Positions 1-11,978 of a stretch of 64,000 nucleotides of DNA are shown here, piece after piece. Position numbers and translations under genes: made by a program. This stretch comes from Reticulascus tulasneorum (Eukaryota; Ascomycota; Sordariomycetes; Glomerellales; Reticulascaceae). The stretch covers positions 3,410,001 through 3,474,000 of the forward strand of contig LSAX01000002.1 in the NCBI GenBank assembly GCA_001557505.1. Reading direction: 5' to 3'. Below the pieces are notes generated by a model. It saw only the letters and a program-made list of their open reading frames with translations, was not told where the DNA came from and did not search any database. Position 1 is the first letter of the stretch. The number at the start of each line of letters is the position of its first letter.

Positions 1-558
1 CCCGCCTAGGTACAGAATGGAGTGCAGACCCTGTACTTGCAGGTCCTTCTATTTTGTACGTGGGCAAGTACTGTATAGTGGGAAAGGGCCTGGCCAGGGG
101 AATAGGGGCTGCTGGTTTTCTCAGCTGCCGCCACAAGTTAGAGCCGCAGAAGGAACAAGGAGCTACCCTTGTCCCCGCCAACGGGCATCCCACGGTTGGC
201 GGGGACTGGTCAACGGGACATCAAGGTACTTATTAAAATCGGAGGTTCCATCCAAATAAGGGCTGACAACATGTAACTTGACGAAAACACATTTCCCTGC
301 CAAACGCATCGCCCGCTTTCCCTCCATGATAGTTGCAGCCCTCATCTTATGTCTATTTGCGCATTACCCAGGAAAGAAGCCCATAACGCGTCCAGCCGGG
401 TACCATCAAGCTCATCACGCTAGCCAATCGGCTTGGAAACAACAATGCCGTCAGCAACCTCATCAGATACAATTTTCAGAGCCTCACACTCCTCCAGGGG
501 TATCTACCGAAAAACTCCAAATATCCCACACCCCAGACCGAACTTTCCATGCCGACAC
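1..558. other. Left-edge intergenic sequence, no gene supported
   Basis: This stretch lies downstream of the Pcs1/Csm1 gene, which is read on the minus strand and ends at 559. The open frames here are short and have no recognisable domain or splice pattern. It may hold the 3' untranslated region of the Pcs1/Csm1 transcript. Confidence 0.5.
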
Positions 559-2112
559 TTACGCTAGACGTTCTGTCAACGACTTAGTAACTCGAGCATA
601 AAATCTTGCCGCGTGTGGACGTGGAAATGTGATATCTTCGACAAGGAAATCCGGGAGCGTCTCGATCAATTCTCTGTCGCGGTTGGAATCAAGTTGAGGC
701 TTGTAGGTGAACCGGACATCCTCATAGTTCTCACCCGAGTCATCGTTGTCAACTGCGAGCTTGAAATGAAGGGCTAGAGCTCCTTGTCAGTACCATCGAC
801 GATGAACCATGTAGGACACGGGTACTCACTTCCATTCCTTCCTGTTTGTATGCAGTCATACACATCCTGAGCCACGTCACGCTTGATTGCCCTGACAATC
901 AACCCGGTAAGGTCGCCATATAAGTCTTCTTTCATCTGTGCGGTTTGCAGCACCTCCGAGTTGGCAGTAGCACGAGCAGCACCGCTGCTACCCTTGACGG
1001 CGCTCCCCGGAGCCTTGTTGTTGGCGCCGTCTCCTGACCTGCTTGCCGCAAGCTTTGTCGACAGCATCTTGATTTCCGCCTTCGCTTCTGACAAAGAGCC
1101 AGCCAACTCAGCCACCCTGAGCTCGCTTAATGCGAGCTGCTTTTTGTAGTCTTGCCCTTCCTTCGACAAGGTCCTTTGGATGGCCAAATCAGCCTTGAGA
1201 TCAGATATCAACAGGATTGCAGCTGCTCCGCGTTAGCTGGGACAATCTTGTATAGCCTAACTGATAAGGGCACAAACCATTTTCTCTCTCCTCTCCCTGC
1301 TTTCTGAGTCGGTCGAAGTTGCGCTCCGCTTCTTTGATTCCAATGTCTCTCAGATCCCGATATTTTTGCTCTAAGCTTTCCATTTTCTTTGTGGCATCCC
1401 CCAAACGCCTTCGAAGCTGTGGATCACCCATATCGACACCCGAGGCCTTCTCCGGTCGCCTGCTCTCGGTGCCAAGTAAATGACGCTGCGCCGAAAAATG
1501 CGCCGATGGTTTATATTCTGGCAGGATCTCAAACCGTGTATCCTCCCCTATGTCGATGTCCATAGTGTCTGGCTGTTGTGTCTCTGGGATTTCGGCAACT
1601 TCCACTGCTGTCGCCTTTGACCCAGGTTTCCGCCCACGCCTTGACTCCTGCGCTGGTGGCTGTGTCTTTTCAGCCAAGTCTAGCACGCCTCTTTCTCCAT
1701 CCCGACCGACACCCTTCGCACCCCTGGGGCGGCCTCTGGCAGCCGTTGTCTTCGCGGGAATATTGGTCGGCTCCACCTGTCCGTCGACCATCGCATCGTC
1801 TTCTTGATCGGACTCGCAGCCCATGTCCGGTACCATGACTTCCTGGTTGCTCGACTTCTCTGTGAGTGGTTGTCTACCCTCCTTGGTTGCCGTTCCTGCG
1901 ATTCTCCCACTGGTGCGACGCGTCGAATTCTTCACCGGCTTGGTGACTTTATTCGCAGCGGGAGGTCGACCTCGGCTCTTCTTCGTCGCGGCCATTTCTC
2001 CTCCGCTTGCGCCGACCTGTTTTCTAGCCTGTACAATATTGAATGCTGATCCCTCGTCCGAATCTGAATCTACCAAGCCAGCCAATTTTGAATGAAGCTT
2101 GGCTCGCGACAT
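559..2112 (-). CDS. Monopolin/kinetochore protein Pcs1/Csm1
   Basis: Three exons, complement(559..773, 830..1222, 1278..2112), give 480 residues. The introns of 56 and 55 bp have GT/AG ends and keep the frame. Residues 1-230 are charged and low in complexity (Lys/Arg/Pro/Ser patches, AT-hook-like GRP motifs). About 240-340 is heptad-like coiled coil. The C-terminal globular domain, about 377-480, carries the family block EDLYGDLTGLIVR and, across the second splice site, TGRNGTLHFKLAVDN, which is how I recognised it. In yeasts Csm1/Pcs1 forms V-shaped dimers that clamp microtubule attachment sites, together with Lrs4/Mde4, at kinetochores and rDNA. That role is inferred by family. It is divergent from msp1, and the two share a 518 bp promoter. 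Without the last splice the conserved domain would be truncated by 70 residues. Confidence 0.86.
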
Positions 2113-2630
2113 TTGCGCTGCTCCGAGGTAGTCGATATATACCGACGTTGCGCGATGCTTCGAAACCTAGAGGTGATGGCAACGGCAAGTTGGGTGTGAT
2201 GACCGCGAACCAAGTATAGTGTTGTGGAGAGAGCCAAATCGACAAACTTCCCGATTTGGCAAAAATGTAAACAAAGCTGGACCTTGGCCGATGGACCGTG
2301 CCGGATCCTAACAAAGCACGGTACGGACCTGCCAGCCACCTCATGCATCGCCGCTAACTTAGCCACGGTGGCGTTTTTATTGTTGGCCAGCGTCACATGT
2401 ATCGGGATGCGGCGCTCGCATTCTGCACCGATTGACACAAGTTCTTAACCACCCCAAGGGTCTAAGTGACACTTTATGATCTGCACGCGCGCGAAAGGAT
2501 TCTCGCCAGCTATTAGTAGTCCCACGTCTCAATCTTTGGGATCCTCCCAACCTAGATCTATCGCTAGGCTTCGGCGACACCAAGGCCGATGCCGAGCGAT
2601 TGGGCGAGTTCCCTCACAAAGCTCATCGGC
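2113..2630. other. Bidirectional promoter region, Pcs1/Csm1 and Msp1
   Basis: This is a 518 bp gap between two divergent start codons. It contains no supported gene. A CGCGAAA string near 2488, within a CG-rich run, resembles an SCB-type cell-cycle element, but one six- or seven-base match proves nothing. Confidence 0.5.
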
Positions 2631-4047
2631 ATGGGGGACCGAAAGCGAGGACTTGGCGATGTCGCCATGGATCTGTTGCTCTTCGCTGGCATGGTAAGCG
2701 GCGATCCGATCTTTCTCTAGCAGAGGCTTCGGAGGCTAACGGGGTGATGTAGATGGCCACAGGCGTTTACCTCGCTCGAAACTTTCTTTCATCCCTCACA
2801 AGCACGCTCGCTGACCCGGAGCGAGAGAAGCACGAGCAAGCTAGGTTGCAAGCGAAAGCACATCTCGAGCGCTTAAGGAAAGGGAAGCGCAGTGGAGATG
2901 GCGCCATTTCTGGAGAACCTGCAGATGACAGCAGTAGTACACACAGGGGACCAAGAGTGGAGGATCTGATTCTAAATGAGTATGAAAACCTCATTGCGAT
3001 GGAAATGGTCGCTCCCGAAGACATACCTGTTGGTTTCGATGGTGAGTTATCGTACTGATTATATGGCGATTCGGTTGCTAACAGTGATATTTAAGATATC
3101 GGTGGCCTGGAAGACATTATCGAAGAGCTAAAGGAGTCGGTGATATACCCGTTGACCATGCCGCATCTCTACTCTCACGCCGCACCACTACTCTCGGCGC
3201 CTTCTGGCGTTCTACTCTACGGGCCACCGGGATGTGGAAAGACAATGCTGGCCAAAGCTGTTGCCCACGAGAGTGGGGCATCATTCATCAACCTTCACAT
3301 TTCAACTTTGACAGAAAAATGGTACGGAGACTCGAACAAACTCGTACGGGCCGTTTTTTCGTTGGCCCGAAAGATGCAGCCAGCCATAATCTTTATCGAT
3401 GAAATCGACGCGGTCTTGGGCACTCGTAGAAGCGGCGAGCACGAAGCAAGTGGCATGGTAAAAGCGGAGTAAGTGCTCAATCAAGAGTAACAAAATCGCA
3501 GACGTTAACAAAGGCCAGGTTCATGACATTGTGGGACGGACTGACATCATCAAATGCATCAGGAGTGCCAGCAAGGATCGTAGTTCTCGGCGCGACGAAC
3601 CGGGTACATGACATTGACGAGGCAATACTGAGGAGAATGCCGAAGAAATTCGCCGTACCTCTGCCTGGGAAGGACCAGCGGCGGCGCATCCTGCAACTCA
3701 TTCTGCAGGATAGCAAGACAGACCGCGATCATTTTGATCTGGAATACATCGCCAAAGTCACAGCGGGCATGTCGGGCAGCGATATCAAGGAAGCTTGTCG
3801 GGATGCTGCCATGGCTCCGGTTAGAGAGTTTATGCGCGAGCACCGTGCAAGTGGCAATTCAATGTCTAACATCACCCCAGACAGATTTAGGGGCATAAGG
3901 ACGGACGACTTCTTTGGCCGGAAGGGTGGTGGCCAGACACTGATGGACAACCATGCGGCACAGTCGGCCAAAGCTCGCGGCAAACCGACGGCGTCTACTG
4001 ACGAGTATGAAGATGTAGAGGAGGTGTTAAGAGAACAGCCGGACTAG
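2631..4047 (+). CDS. msp1: Mitochondrial outer-membrane AAA ATPase Msp1 (ATAD1)
   Basis: Four exons, 2631..2693, 2753..3041, 3096..3468 and 3519..4047, give 417 residues. A hydrophobic N-terminal segment (about residues 13-32) is split by the first intron and would be the outer-membrane anchor. The AAA module follows: DDIGGLED at about 117, Walker A GPPGCGKT at 160-167, Walker B IIFIDEID, sensor GATNR, arginine-finger region RRMPKKF and the C-terminal helical lid ([15 protein letters not shown]). Msp1 pulls mislocalised tail-anchored proteins and stalled import substrates out of the mitochondrial outer membrane; peroxisomal copies are known. The length matches the family. I chose the start at 2631 because the next in-frame ATG (residue 13) would remove the charged residues before the anchor, and exon 2 alone would lose half the membrane segment. 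Confidence 0.93.
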
Positions 4048-5010
4048 AAGAATGCACTGTGCTGCGCGGGTGCAGCACAGGTTGAGTAACGGGCGATGTG
4101 TAAATAGCCGGTACCTCTTCTCTTTGTCATAAATTGAGCAAAGGCATTGTCGCGAAGACCACGGGGTTCTGGCGTGGTGTTCGTTACGAGTCAGTAGACG
4201 GCGATCTCCCCTTATAGTTAATTGGCCGCAGGGCCACAGTTGATATAAACCAACAGACAGTTCATCCTGGTAACACGAAGAAAACGCCTCCCTTTTCATG
4301 CCTCTTCTCCGACAACTGAATCCGGCGAGCCATTCGTATCGCCTCGATGTACCTATCTTGGTCTTGGCCTGCTAGCGCGCACAGGGACGGAGTCGCAGTA
4401 GGAAATCGAGAGGTCACCGCAAGTCTGAGGATGTTTGGTGTGAAATCACGTCATCCATGGGGCCCCACACACTGTAAAGTTTCGCATGGCTTTGACTCAA
4501 GACAAGGGCCTGGATGCGTTAGCCATGGGACCATAAGTCATTCTCCGTCAATCGGGGGGGCTTGGAAGAATTGAGAACCTCCTTGACCATCGCACGCACA
4601 CACACACACACACCTAGTGCATACCTACACCGAGCTGCAAGGGACGTTTACTACTAATCCATCCGCGGCTTGTTACTTCCTTTTTCCCCGTAGCGAAAGA
4701 CGGGGCTGGCTCGGCACGAGACCAGCGGTAAAAGTCGACTTGCCCTCCACTGCGCTTCTATTCTTCCCAGTCTACCTATCTTTCGTCTTCCACTTTTCCA
4801 TTCGGCCGCACGCTCTGTTATCCGCACATACTCCAACGCCAGGAATCTGCTCCTTGACGCATGGTGTCTGCGTAACTCTCCTAAGACACGACAATTGAGG
4901 GCCTTCTCCAGTCTAAGAACAAGCAAACGCTGTCTCCCATTTGCCCCTCCTCTCCTCATACCCCACCATCCAAAAGAAACCCATCATCCACAGTCGAGAC
5001 CATAACCACC
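4048..5010. other. Intergenic region upstream of cystathionine beta-lyase
   Basis: No gene is supported here. It holds a short (CA)n run at about 4596-4612 and a Gcn4/CPC1-type TGACTCA site listed separately. The last 250 bases are pyrimidine-rich, as is common in fungal 5' leaders. Confidence 0.5.
4493..4499. promoter_or_regulatory. Putative Gcn4/CPC1 (bZIP) site TGACTCA
   Basis: A perfect TGACTCA lies about 510 bp upstream of the cystathionine beta-lyase start. Amino-acid biosynthesis genes of fungi are commonly activated through this site by Gcn4/CPC1/CpcA under cross-pathway control. A 7-mer is expected by chance several times in a window this size, so the position next to a methionine-pathway gene is the only support. 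Confidence 0.35.
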
Positions 5011-6420
5011 ATGACTACACCGCCTAGCGATGGAACCTCTGCGAAGTCTAGCAACCCCCTCAAAAGGATAGACCTCGATGGACATGACCTCCCACCATCT
5101 CCCGCGCCATCCAGTCCTCGCAATGGCCGGCGCCGATACGCCCTAGCCACTGAGCTTGTTTATACCGAAACCGGGGATCAGTATGGTGCTTCTAGCATAC
5201 CAATCTACCAGTCTGCCACGTTCAAGCAGACATCCGCTGGTGGAGGAAATGAATATGATTATACCCGGTCGGGCAATCCAACTCGCACCCACCTCGAGAG
5301 GCACTTGGCAAAGATTATGAACGCTCGGAGAACGCTAGCTGTGGGCTCTGGCATGGGGGCTTTGGATGTTATTACTCGCCTACTGAGACCAGGAGACGAA
5401 GTTGTCACCGGTGACGATTTATATGGCGGGACCAATCGACTGTTGACATACTTGTCATCAAACCAGGGCATCATTGTTCATCATGTCGACACAACCAACG
5501 TGGATACTATTCGTGGGGTCCTGTCCGACAAGACCGCCATGGTTTTGTTAGAAACACCAACAAACCCTTTGATCAAAATTGTCGACATCCCTTCAATTGC
5601 TAGAATTGTGCACGATGTCAACGAGAAGTCGCTTGTCATAGTGGACAATACTATGCTGTCGCCGATGCTCTGCAATCCCCTCGACCTTGGGGCCGATATT
5701 GTGTACGAGTCAGGCACCAAGTACCTCTCTGGCCACCACGATCTGATGGCTGGTGTCATTGCCTTTAATGATACAGCTCTTGGGGACAAGCTTTACTTTA
5801 CCATCAATAGCACAGGCTGTGGGTTGTCGCCAAATGACTCATTCTTGCTCATGAGGGGCATTAAGACATTGGCAATTCGCATGGAGAAGCAGCAAGCGAA
5901 TGCACAGGCAATTGCCGAGTTTCTTGAATCCCACGGGTTCCGAGTACGGTATCCCGGATTGAAGTCACACCCACAGTACGACCTTCACTGGTCAATCGCC
6001 CGCGGTGCTGGCGCTGTGCTTTCCTTCGAGACGGGGGACCCTGCCTTGTCAGAAAGAATTGTAGAAGCTGCCAGACTCTGGGGAATCAGTGTAAGCTTTG
6101 GCTGCGTGAACAGCCTTATCAGCATGCCATGCCAGATGAGCCATGCCAGCATCGACGCCAAGACACGAAAGGAGAGGGAGATGCCCGAGGACATTATCAG
6201 GCTGTGCGTTGGCATTGAGGATGTGACCGACTTGATAGACGATTTATCACGGGCTGTAAGTCCTCCCACTTGCCATTGTTTGAAGGTTTCAGCTGACATC
6301 GGGTAGCTTGTTCAAGCTGGTGCAGTTCGCGTTACCCTTGACGGTTTCCACGCGATTGACGCAGTTCAAGAATCTCGAGTCTCTCCGATGGCGACGAGCG
6401 GCGAAAATGAGACGGCCTAG
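5011..6420 (+). CDS. Cystathionine beta-lyase, PLP-dependent
   Basis: Two exons, 5011..6255 and 6307..6420, give 452 residues. This is a Cys/Met-metabolism PLP enzyme (aspartate aminotransferase fold). Visible features are the substrate-channel YDYTRSGNPTR block at about 82-92, the PLP phosphate-binding GSGMGALD region at about 112-119, the DNT motif at about 212, and the PLP-Schiff-base lysine in SGTKYLSGHHD (K237). The GHHDLM sequence after the lysine matches fungal cystathionine beta-lyases (STR3/MetG type) better than gamma-lyases. The reaction is cystathionine to homocysteine, pyruvate and ammonia, in methionine synthesis. The 51 bp intron restores the C-terminal RVTLDGF block; without it the protein ends in an unrelated tail. 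The N-terminal 40 residues are variable and polar. Gamma-lyase or gamma-synthase activity cannot be fully excluded by eye. Confidence 0.88.
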
Positions 6421-7489
6421 AACGGTGCGCTTTTGATCTGTATTTATAAAGTACCTCATCGCATCTTATGGTGTCTGTTCTGGTGTTCCATCTCGTAATC
6501 CAGGTGCTGGGAATCTCCAAGTTACATATCCAGCTACCTGAGGCGCACAGGACAGATGGCGTTTCGCTTGCCGTATAAGTCCTGGAAACGTCGTCACTGC
6601 GAACAACAGAAGCCAGTAGTTCTTGCACCCAGTGCCATTGCTGAGAAGCTCGACTCACGCGGCGGCCATAGGGTGCCAGGCTACGTGCTAAGCTTGGTAC
6701 ATCTGGTCCTGCTGAATAGCGGAGAAAGCTTGTTCACAGCAGTCTCGACTTTTTTCATGAACGGTACTGCACTCGGGAACACAATGTCAAGGCAAGCACA
6801 AACTCTCTAGGTTGTTGGGCTCGTCGTCCACCACGGCAGACCGTGTATGGTTAGGAGGGCCTCGGAGGCATAGTAGCCATGACGCGACTTGCTGCCATTC
6901 GACATCTAGTAATCATGCGGTGACGTGTGCCATCGGAGGTATTTCGGTGCTCCAGTACAGGTTCTTCACGGTGAGGAAGGACCCCGGATGTAACGAATGA
7001 CCTTACGGGAAGCGGAATGGTTATGCGAATGCAAGAGAGGAAACACATCATAGAATGTAAATGAAACGATATATCATCCTTTGGTGCAAGCATACATTTG
7101 GACTTACCACGACGACGGGTTCTTCTACAGCAGTGTACTCATCATGGGCAGTCATCGTCTTCGTGCCGAACAGAATGATGCCCAACCCAGCAGTCACTTT
7201 GAGACATCTTGGAGCTTGGCGATTGAAGTGGCATCTGGAAGAGAGTAGACGAGGACACGCATTCTATTATCACCAGATTCGCATGATCAGAAATGCGGTG
7301 GAAGGGATTGGTCTGGTGGAATAAATTACTCAAGCCTTGACAGATAATTCGAATTCAACGACTGTACAACGTAGTGTAGACTAACAGAAAAGTGAAACAG
7401 AATACAACGTCGAACCACCGGGTACAGTCGGATGCAACCCTCCATCACCTAGAACTCCAGTATAACTACTACTTATGCTAATAAGTTCT
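6421..7489. other. Convergent intergenic region, no gene supported
   Basis: This 1.07 kb separates the 3' ends of cystathionine beta-lyase (+) and TMS1 (-). The open frames are all under 110 codons and show no domain. It probably contains both 3' untranslated regions. Confidence 0.45.
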
Positions 7490-9041
7490 TTAAGAAAAGT
7501 CAAAGCGGTCTGGCAGGATAACCGGTGCAATCAATGTCCAAGTGTACATGCCGTAACACACCCACGCACTGACTATTTTGACCCAGCTTGCCCAATATGT
7601 TCGACCAACAGCTACGAAGTTGCCGTCGCCAGGGGCAGTTTCGTCGAAGTTCTGGGTAAGTAGAGTTGCTATCCATGCGGTAGCCAAGAAAAAGATGATA
7701 TGGAAGACGCTGTAGTTGTACTGGGTCCTGTTGCGCTCGTCGTCGCCTGTTGTTTTGCCACCAGCATCACTCTCATCATCTGACAGCAGTGCGTCGGCTG
7801 GCAAGCTACCCTCCTCGACAGCCCGACGCAGTGCCTCGGCGCGCATTTCACGCCGACCCCCTGGCTGCTGCGTCACCAAATCATGCTCATCCTCATCTGG
7901 CAGTTGGATGCCGCCTCCGGAGCCGAGTCCAAGGCTCTGTGTAGCGGCTCTCGTCGTCGTATAAGCGACCGTAAGCATGGTGACGATAGCACCTATTACA
8001 ATTGATGTGGTCCGAGTTCCTTGGGCGCGAACGAGAGGATTGCATTGCTTGTCGTCAGGTTCCATGGATACGGCCGACATGGTCAAGTATGTGCAGTACA
8101 CGGCCACCATTGCAGACTGAGCGAGGCCAGCCTTCGGGTTGTACTCCTGAACGGCAGGGTGAACGGATATTGCCGAGATGGCAATCCAAAAAATGAGGTT
8201 GACCGTTATGGCGGCTTGGTTCATGGAGCAGTTGCTGCCTGCGAAGAAGATGTATTGGACGATGGTCATGGCGATGGATGCGAGATACATCCCCAGCGTA
8301 GACCCAATGAGAACGAACCTCCAAACCCTGGAGTCCGTGTTTTCAATCTGTTCCAGGCAGTATTCCGCCCAGTTGTGTGCAAGGTCGACGAGGAGAATAA
8401 GACCAAGAATGAGGAAGAGCATTGCGCCAAAGAACGCAATGTAGTTGCCCCAAAACATGAAGAACTCGTCTGGTATCAGAAACGACAGAACGATCAGGGC
8501 GAGCCAGGCGATAATCTTGGGCCCCCAGAAACCGTTTTGAATTGCTGCGCGAGGGTTCTTCGACGATGAAACCCCGAATAGCAGTCCAGCAAAGACGATA
8601 TGGAAGAGACCCAAGGCAAAGTTGATCCTGTGTACGGCCAACCACCCGTAACACTTACCATTTGGACAGTCGATCTTGACATAGTCAAGCATAAGATGCT
8701 CCAACTTGTTGATTGCCCAGGGCGTGAGCATTATCCAGGAAAGAATAGAGTTGACGAGCAGCACCAAGGCATAGGCAATACGTGTGGCGACACTGCCGCG
8801 CATGTTCGTCAGTAAGAGTAGGCGATCCGATGGGGTTAATGAGAAGTCCCTACCTGTTCCCGCACTTCCCGCATGCGCTGCATACAGCTGAGCAGGTTGC
8901 TGCACCGCAGCAACTGGCGGCGAACGTCAAAACCTGGAATAGCAAAAGTCAGAGCTAGGTCTGGAAACACAAGGATGGCTGGCAGCATACCGTTCCTATC
9001 CCTGGCACCGCTAGAAGCGGCAATGAGAGTAGAGCGCCCAT
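7490..9041 (-). CDS. TMS1/SERINC-family multipass membrane protein
   Basis: Three exons, complement(7490..8792, 8854..8933, 8991..9041), give 477 residues. The two small 5' exons restore the family N-terminus: MGALLSLPLLAVP, then a cysteine-rich stretch (about residues 24-41, pattern CCGAATC...CSACGKC), then VATRIAYALVLL. About ten hydrophobic segments follow, interrupted by an acidic cytosolic loop near residues 345-400 (DEDEHD, DDESDAGG). The C-terminus has the family block YWASWVKIVSAWVCYG. TMS1/SERINC proteins sit in plasma-membrane and endomembranes. They were proposed to incorporate serine into lipids, and later work on animal SERINCs points to lipid scrambling. The fungal role is unclear. 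The first ATG after a 5' leader is used; a model starting from exon 3 alone would lack the cysteine cluster. Confidence 0.9.
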
Positions 9042-9873
9042 GATGCCTGCTTTTAACTGCGCTGAGGCCTTTTGGTTGAGGATGGGATACGGCTCGAGAG
9101 GAGGTGATGTTATAGAAACCAAGAGTGTGATTGTAGCCTCGTCTGCAGGAGTTGTACGCAAGCCTCACCATCCATGCGCCGATGTGTCGACGACGCACTG
9201 GCCGGGAGATCGCTATTGGTTTACTGGGCTGCACGTGATATTATGTAGCCGCGCAGGCAGCCCGGAAGGAAAACGGAAGGTGGCTTGAGTTTGGAGAACA
9301 ACAGTGGATCTCTCGTAGCTGACACTGTACGAACGGCACATGTGCACAGTGATTGATCGATTGTGTCAGTTTGGTGACTTGTGATCCACGACAACCAGCT
9401 TTTTTTTTCCTAGTCTGACCATGTGATGCTTCTTAGTAGTCTTGAGAGGTTGACTGAAGCAACTATTAGGTGTTCCAGTTTACACATAGATAATGTGCAA
9501 ATCACACGCCCCATGATATGTTGAATACCTTACGTACAGTGCTTTATACAGTGCGGTTATGTCGCAACCGCGGGCTCCGATATCTGGAGACAGGGGGGGG
9601 GGGGGGGGGGTGGGCCAGGCCCCATTATGCCAATATGTGTAGGATATGCGTCCTTTCGATAAGGGTCCGGTCCTGTCTCAGCGTCTCACAACGTCGTCGA
9701 AGCCAGGTCTCGTCAATCTCCCTTCGTCCACCACAAATGTTGCACGCCAAACCGTGAGTTGACCACTCTACCATACGCCGTACCAGCCATAATAATCGAT
9801 GCCGTCGACACACCACCACGTTATCCAATGCCGGAGCATACCCTTCTAAAACGAGCTCCAGAATATCCGTATT
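9042..9873. other. Divergent promoter region with a G-tract
   Basis: The region lies between the divergent TMS1 and MFS transporter genes. No gene is supported. It contains a homopolymer of 18 G at 9593-9610, listed separately, and a short poly-T at about 9402. Confidence 0.5.
9593..9610 (+). repeat. Poly-G homopolymer (18 G)
   Basis: Eighteen consecutive G, then T and three more G. It lies about 265 bp upstream of the MFS transporter start. It could fold as a G-quadruplex, and the length is a likely site of slippage or sequencing error. Confidence 0.9.
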
Positions 9874-11978
9874 ATGGCTAGCACACGCGAGCGGCAGGTC
9901 CGCCGAGCTCGCATTGTAGCCAGCGTCGCGGCGACAGTGATCTCCCTCGCCTGTGGAACCAATGTGAGTTTAATCATCGGTTATGCCAGGCGAAGAGGAC
10001 GGCCAAAGAACAGATGCGCAGCTCGACCTGGCGATTCTGGCAGCTTTTTGGGATGCTCATGAGTGTTGGGACAGGGCCCAGAAGAGGACGCACATGCGGC
10101 TGACTATCTGGGCGATTACGTCGAGCGCTCTACTAGATTCCCAGCCGAGTTCTCCTCTGACTAGCTGCTAGAATAATCAGGTGTAGTTTTGTCTGTATCT
10201 GTTTTCCTGCCACTGGCATGCTTGTATATACAACTTGGTGTGTCTTGGCTGACCTAGCTTCTCCCCGACAGTACGTCTATTCAGCATGGGCACCGCAATT
10301 CGCCGACAGGCTGAAGCTCTCGGCTACCGAAAGCAACTTAGTGGGCCTTTCCGGGAACCTGGGCATGTACTCGCTGGGGGTCCCCGTGGGCATGTTTGTC
10401 GACCATCGCGGACCTCGACCTGCTGTGATTGCCGGCTCTATACTCCTCGGCATGGGCTACTTTCCGCTCCACCTGGCCTATGATAGCGCATCTGGCTCCG
10501 TACCGCTACTGTGCTTGTTCTCTTACCTCACGGGTCTCGGCGGCTGCATGGCTTTTGCCGCTTCCGTGAAGACCTCTGCACTGAACTGGCCGCATCACCG
10601 TGGTACCGCAACAGCCTTCCCTCTCGCAGCCTTTGGCCTCAGTGCCTTCTTCTTCTCCATTTTCGGCGGAATTCTTTTTCCTGGTGACCCCAGTGCTTTC
10701 TTGTTTATCCTCGCAGTCGGAACCTTTGGCCTGACTTTTGTTGGGTTTTTCTTTCTCCGAGTATTGCCCCAGACGACATACCATGCTGTTCCGTCAGCCG
10801 AACGCAACAGAAGTGTGGCAGATTCTCAGCGGCTTCGTCGTACCTCTTCAGAAGATGATAAACTCCATCGATCCGGCCACGGGTACCGCGCCCCCCAAGT
10901 TGAACCTGGTACGTCGCCCAATACTGTCGTCACAACCAATACCTTGGCCCTAAATGCCTCATTTCAAGATGGAGACGAAGCTCAGGACCTTGGTCTCCCT
11001 ACCCACACCCGCACGAACGTTGAGGCATTGCCCGCCCCTGATTTGCCCGATGGACCTGACGCAGACGAGACCTCGTCCTTAGTATCGTCGTCATCGTCGC
11101 TTCCAGGCGATATTCTTGTGCAGAGTAGTGTTGATATGGATCGTTCTCATCGTGTAGATATTCGTGGTTTCAAACTGCTCCGCATGATCGAGTTTTGGCA
11201 GTTGTTTTCCGTCATGGGGATTCTCACCGGTATTGGCTTGATGACAATAAAGTAAGCTCTCACAGAAGTCCGTCGTACGCTCCGGGCCAGATGCTGACAA
11301 GTTTATACAGCAATATTGGCAACGATGCTACCGCCCTATGGCGGCATTATGACGATTCTGTCGATGATGCGTTTCTGGTCAACCGGCAGCAGATGCACGT
11401 CTCCATCCTGTCCCTCTGCAGCTTCTCGGGAAGGTTGCTGAGCGGTGAGTATATTCCGGGAAAAGATGATAATGCCCAGCAGGCTAACCAATTGCTAAGG
11501 TGTTGGCTCGGACTTTATTGTCAAGGTTCTTCATGGCAGCAGAGTCTGGTGTCTTGTCATTTCCAGTCTTATCTTCTCGATTGCCCAAATATGCGCTCTT
11601 AATATCACGAATCCGCATCTTCTAGGGTTTGTCTCCGGATTATCTGGCCTTGGCTACGGTTTCCTTTTCGGAGTGTTTCCATCCATAGTCGCAGAGACGT
11701 TTGGCATCCATGGCCTTAGTCAAAACTGGGGTTTCATGACTCTGTCCCCCGTTATATCGGGGAACGTATTTAACCTCTTCTATGGCATGATATACGATCA
11801 ACATAGTATCATAGAGCCGGGAGGCGAACGTGTATGCCACGATGGTTTAGAATGCTACCGTGCCGCATACTTTGTGACCCTAGGGGCCTGCGGTCTTGGG
11901 CTACTTGTTACATTGTGGGTGATCCGGCATCAACATGTACGGCGGTTGAAAGAAGATAAGGGCGAGGAGGAGGATTGA
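9874..11978 (+). CDS. MFS transporter, Mch1/nodulin-like (monocarboxylate-transporter-like)
   Basis: Four exons, 9874..9963, 10272..11251, 11311..11444 and 11500..11978, give 560 residues. The splices join the block CGTN-YVYSAWAPQFA across the first intron and SG-VGSDF across the third. There are about six hydrophobic segments, a hydrophilic Ser/Asp-rich loop (about residues 225-330, with SSLVSSSSSLPGD), and six more, which is the typical 6+6 MFS arrangement. The pattern YSAWAPQFADRL...NLGMYS.G.PVG...D.RGPRP resembles yeast Mch1 and the nodulin-like MFS group. No substrate is established for Mch1. The first intron is 308 bp, much longer than the others here, but both flanks match the expected homologous sequence. 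It is probably vacuolar or plasma membrane; that is inference. Confidence 0.82.

Noticed and set aside
8021..8569. 182-codon plus-strand open frame
   Set aside because: It is antisense to the strongly supported TMS1 coding sequence and its protein has no fold-like features.
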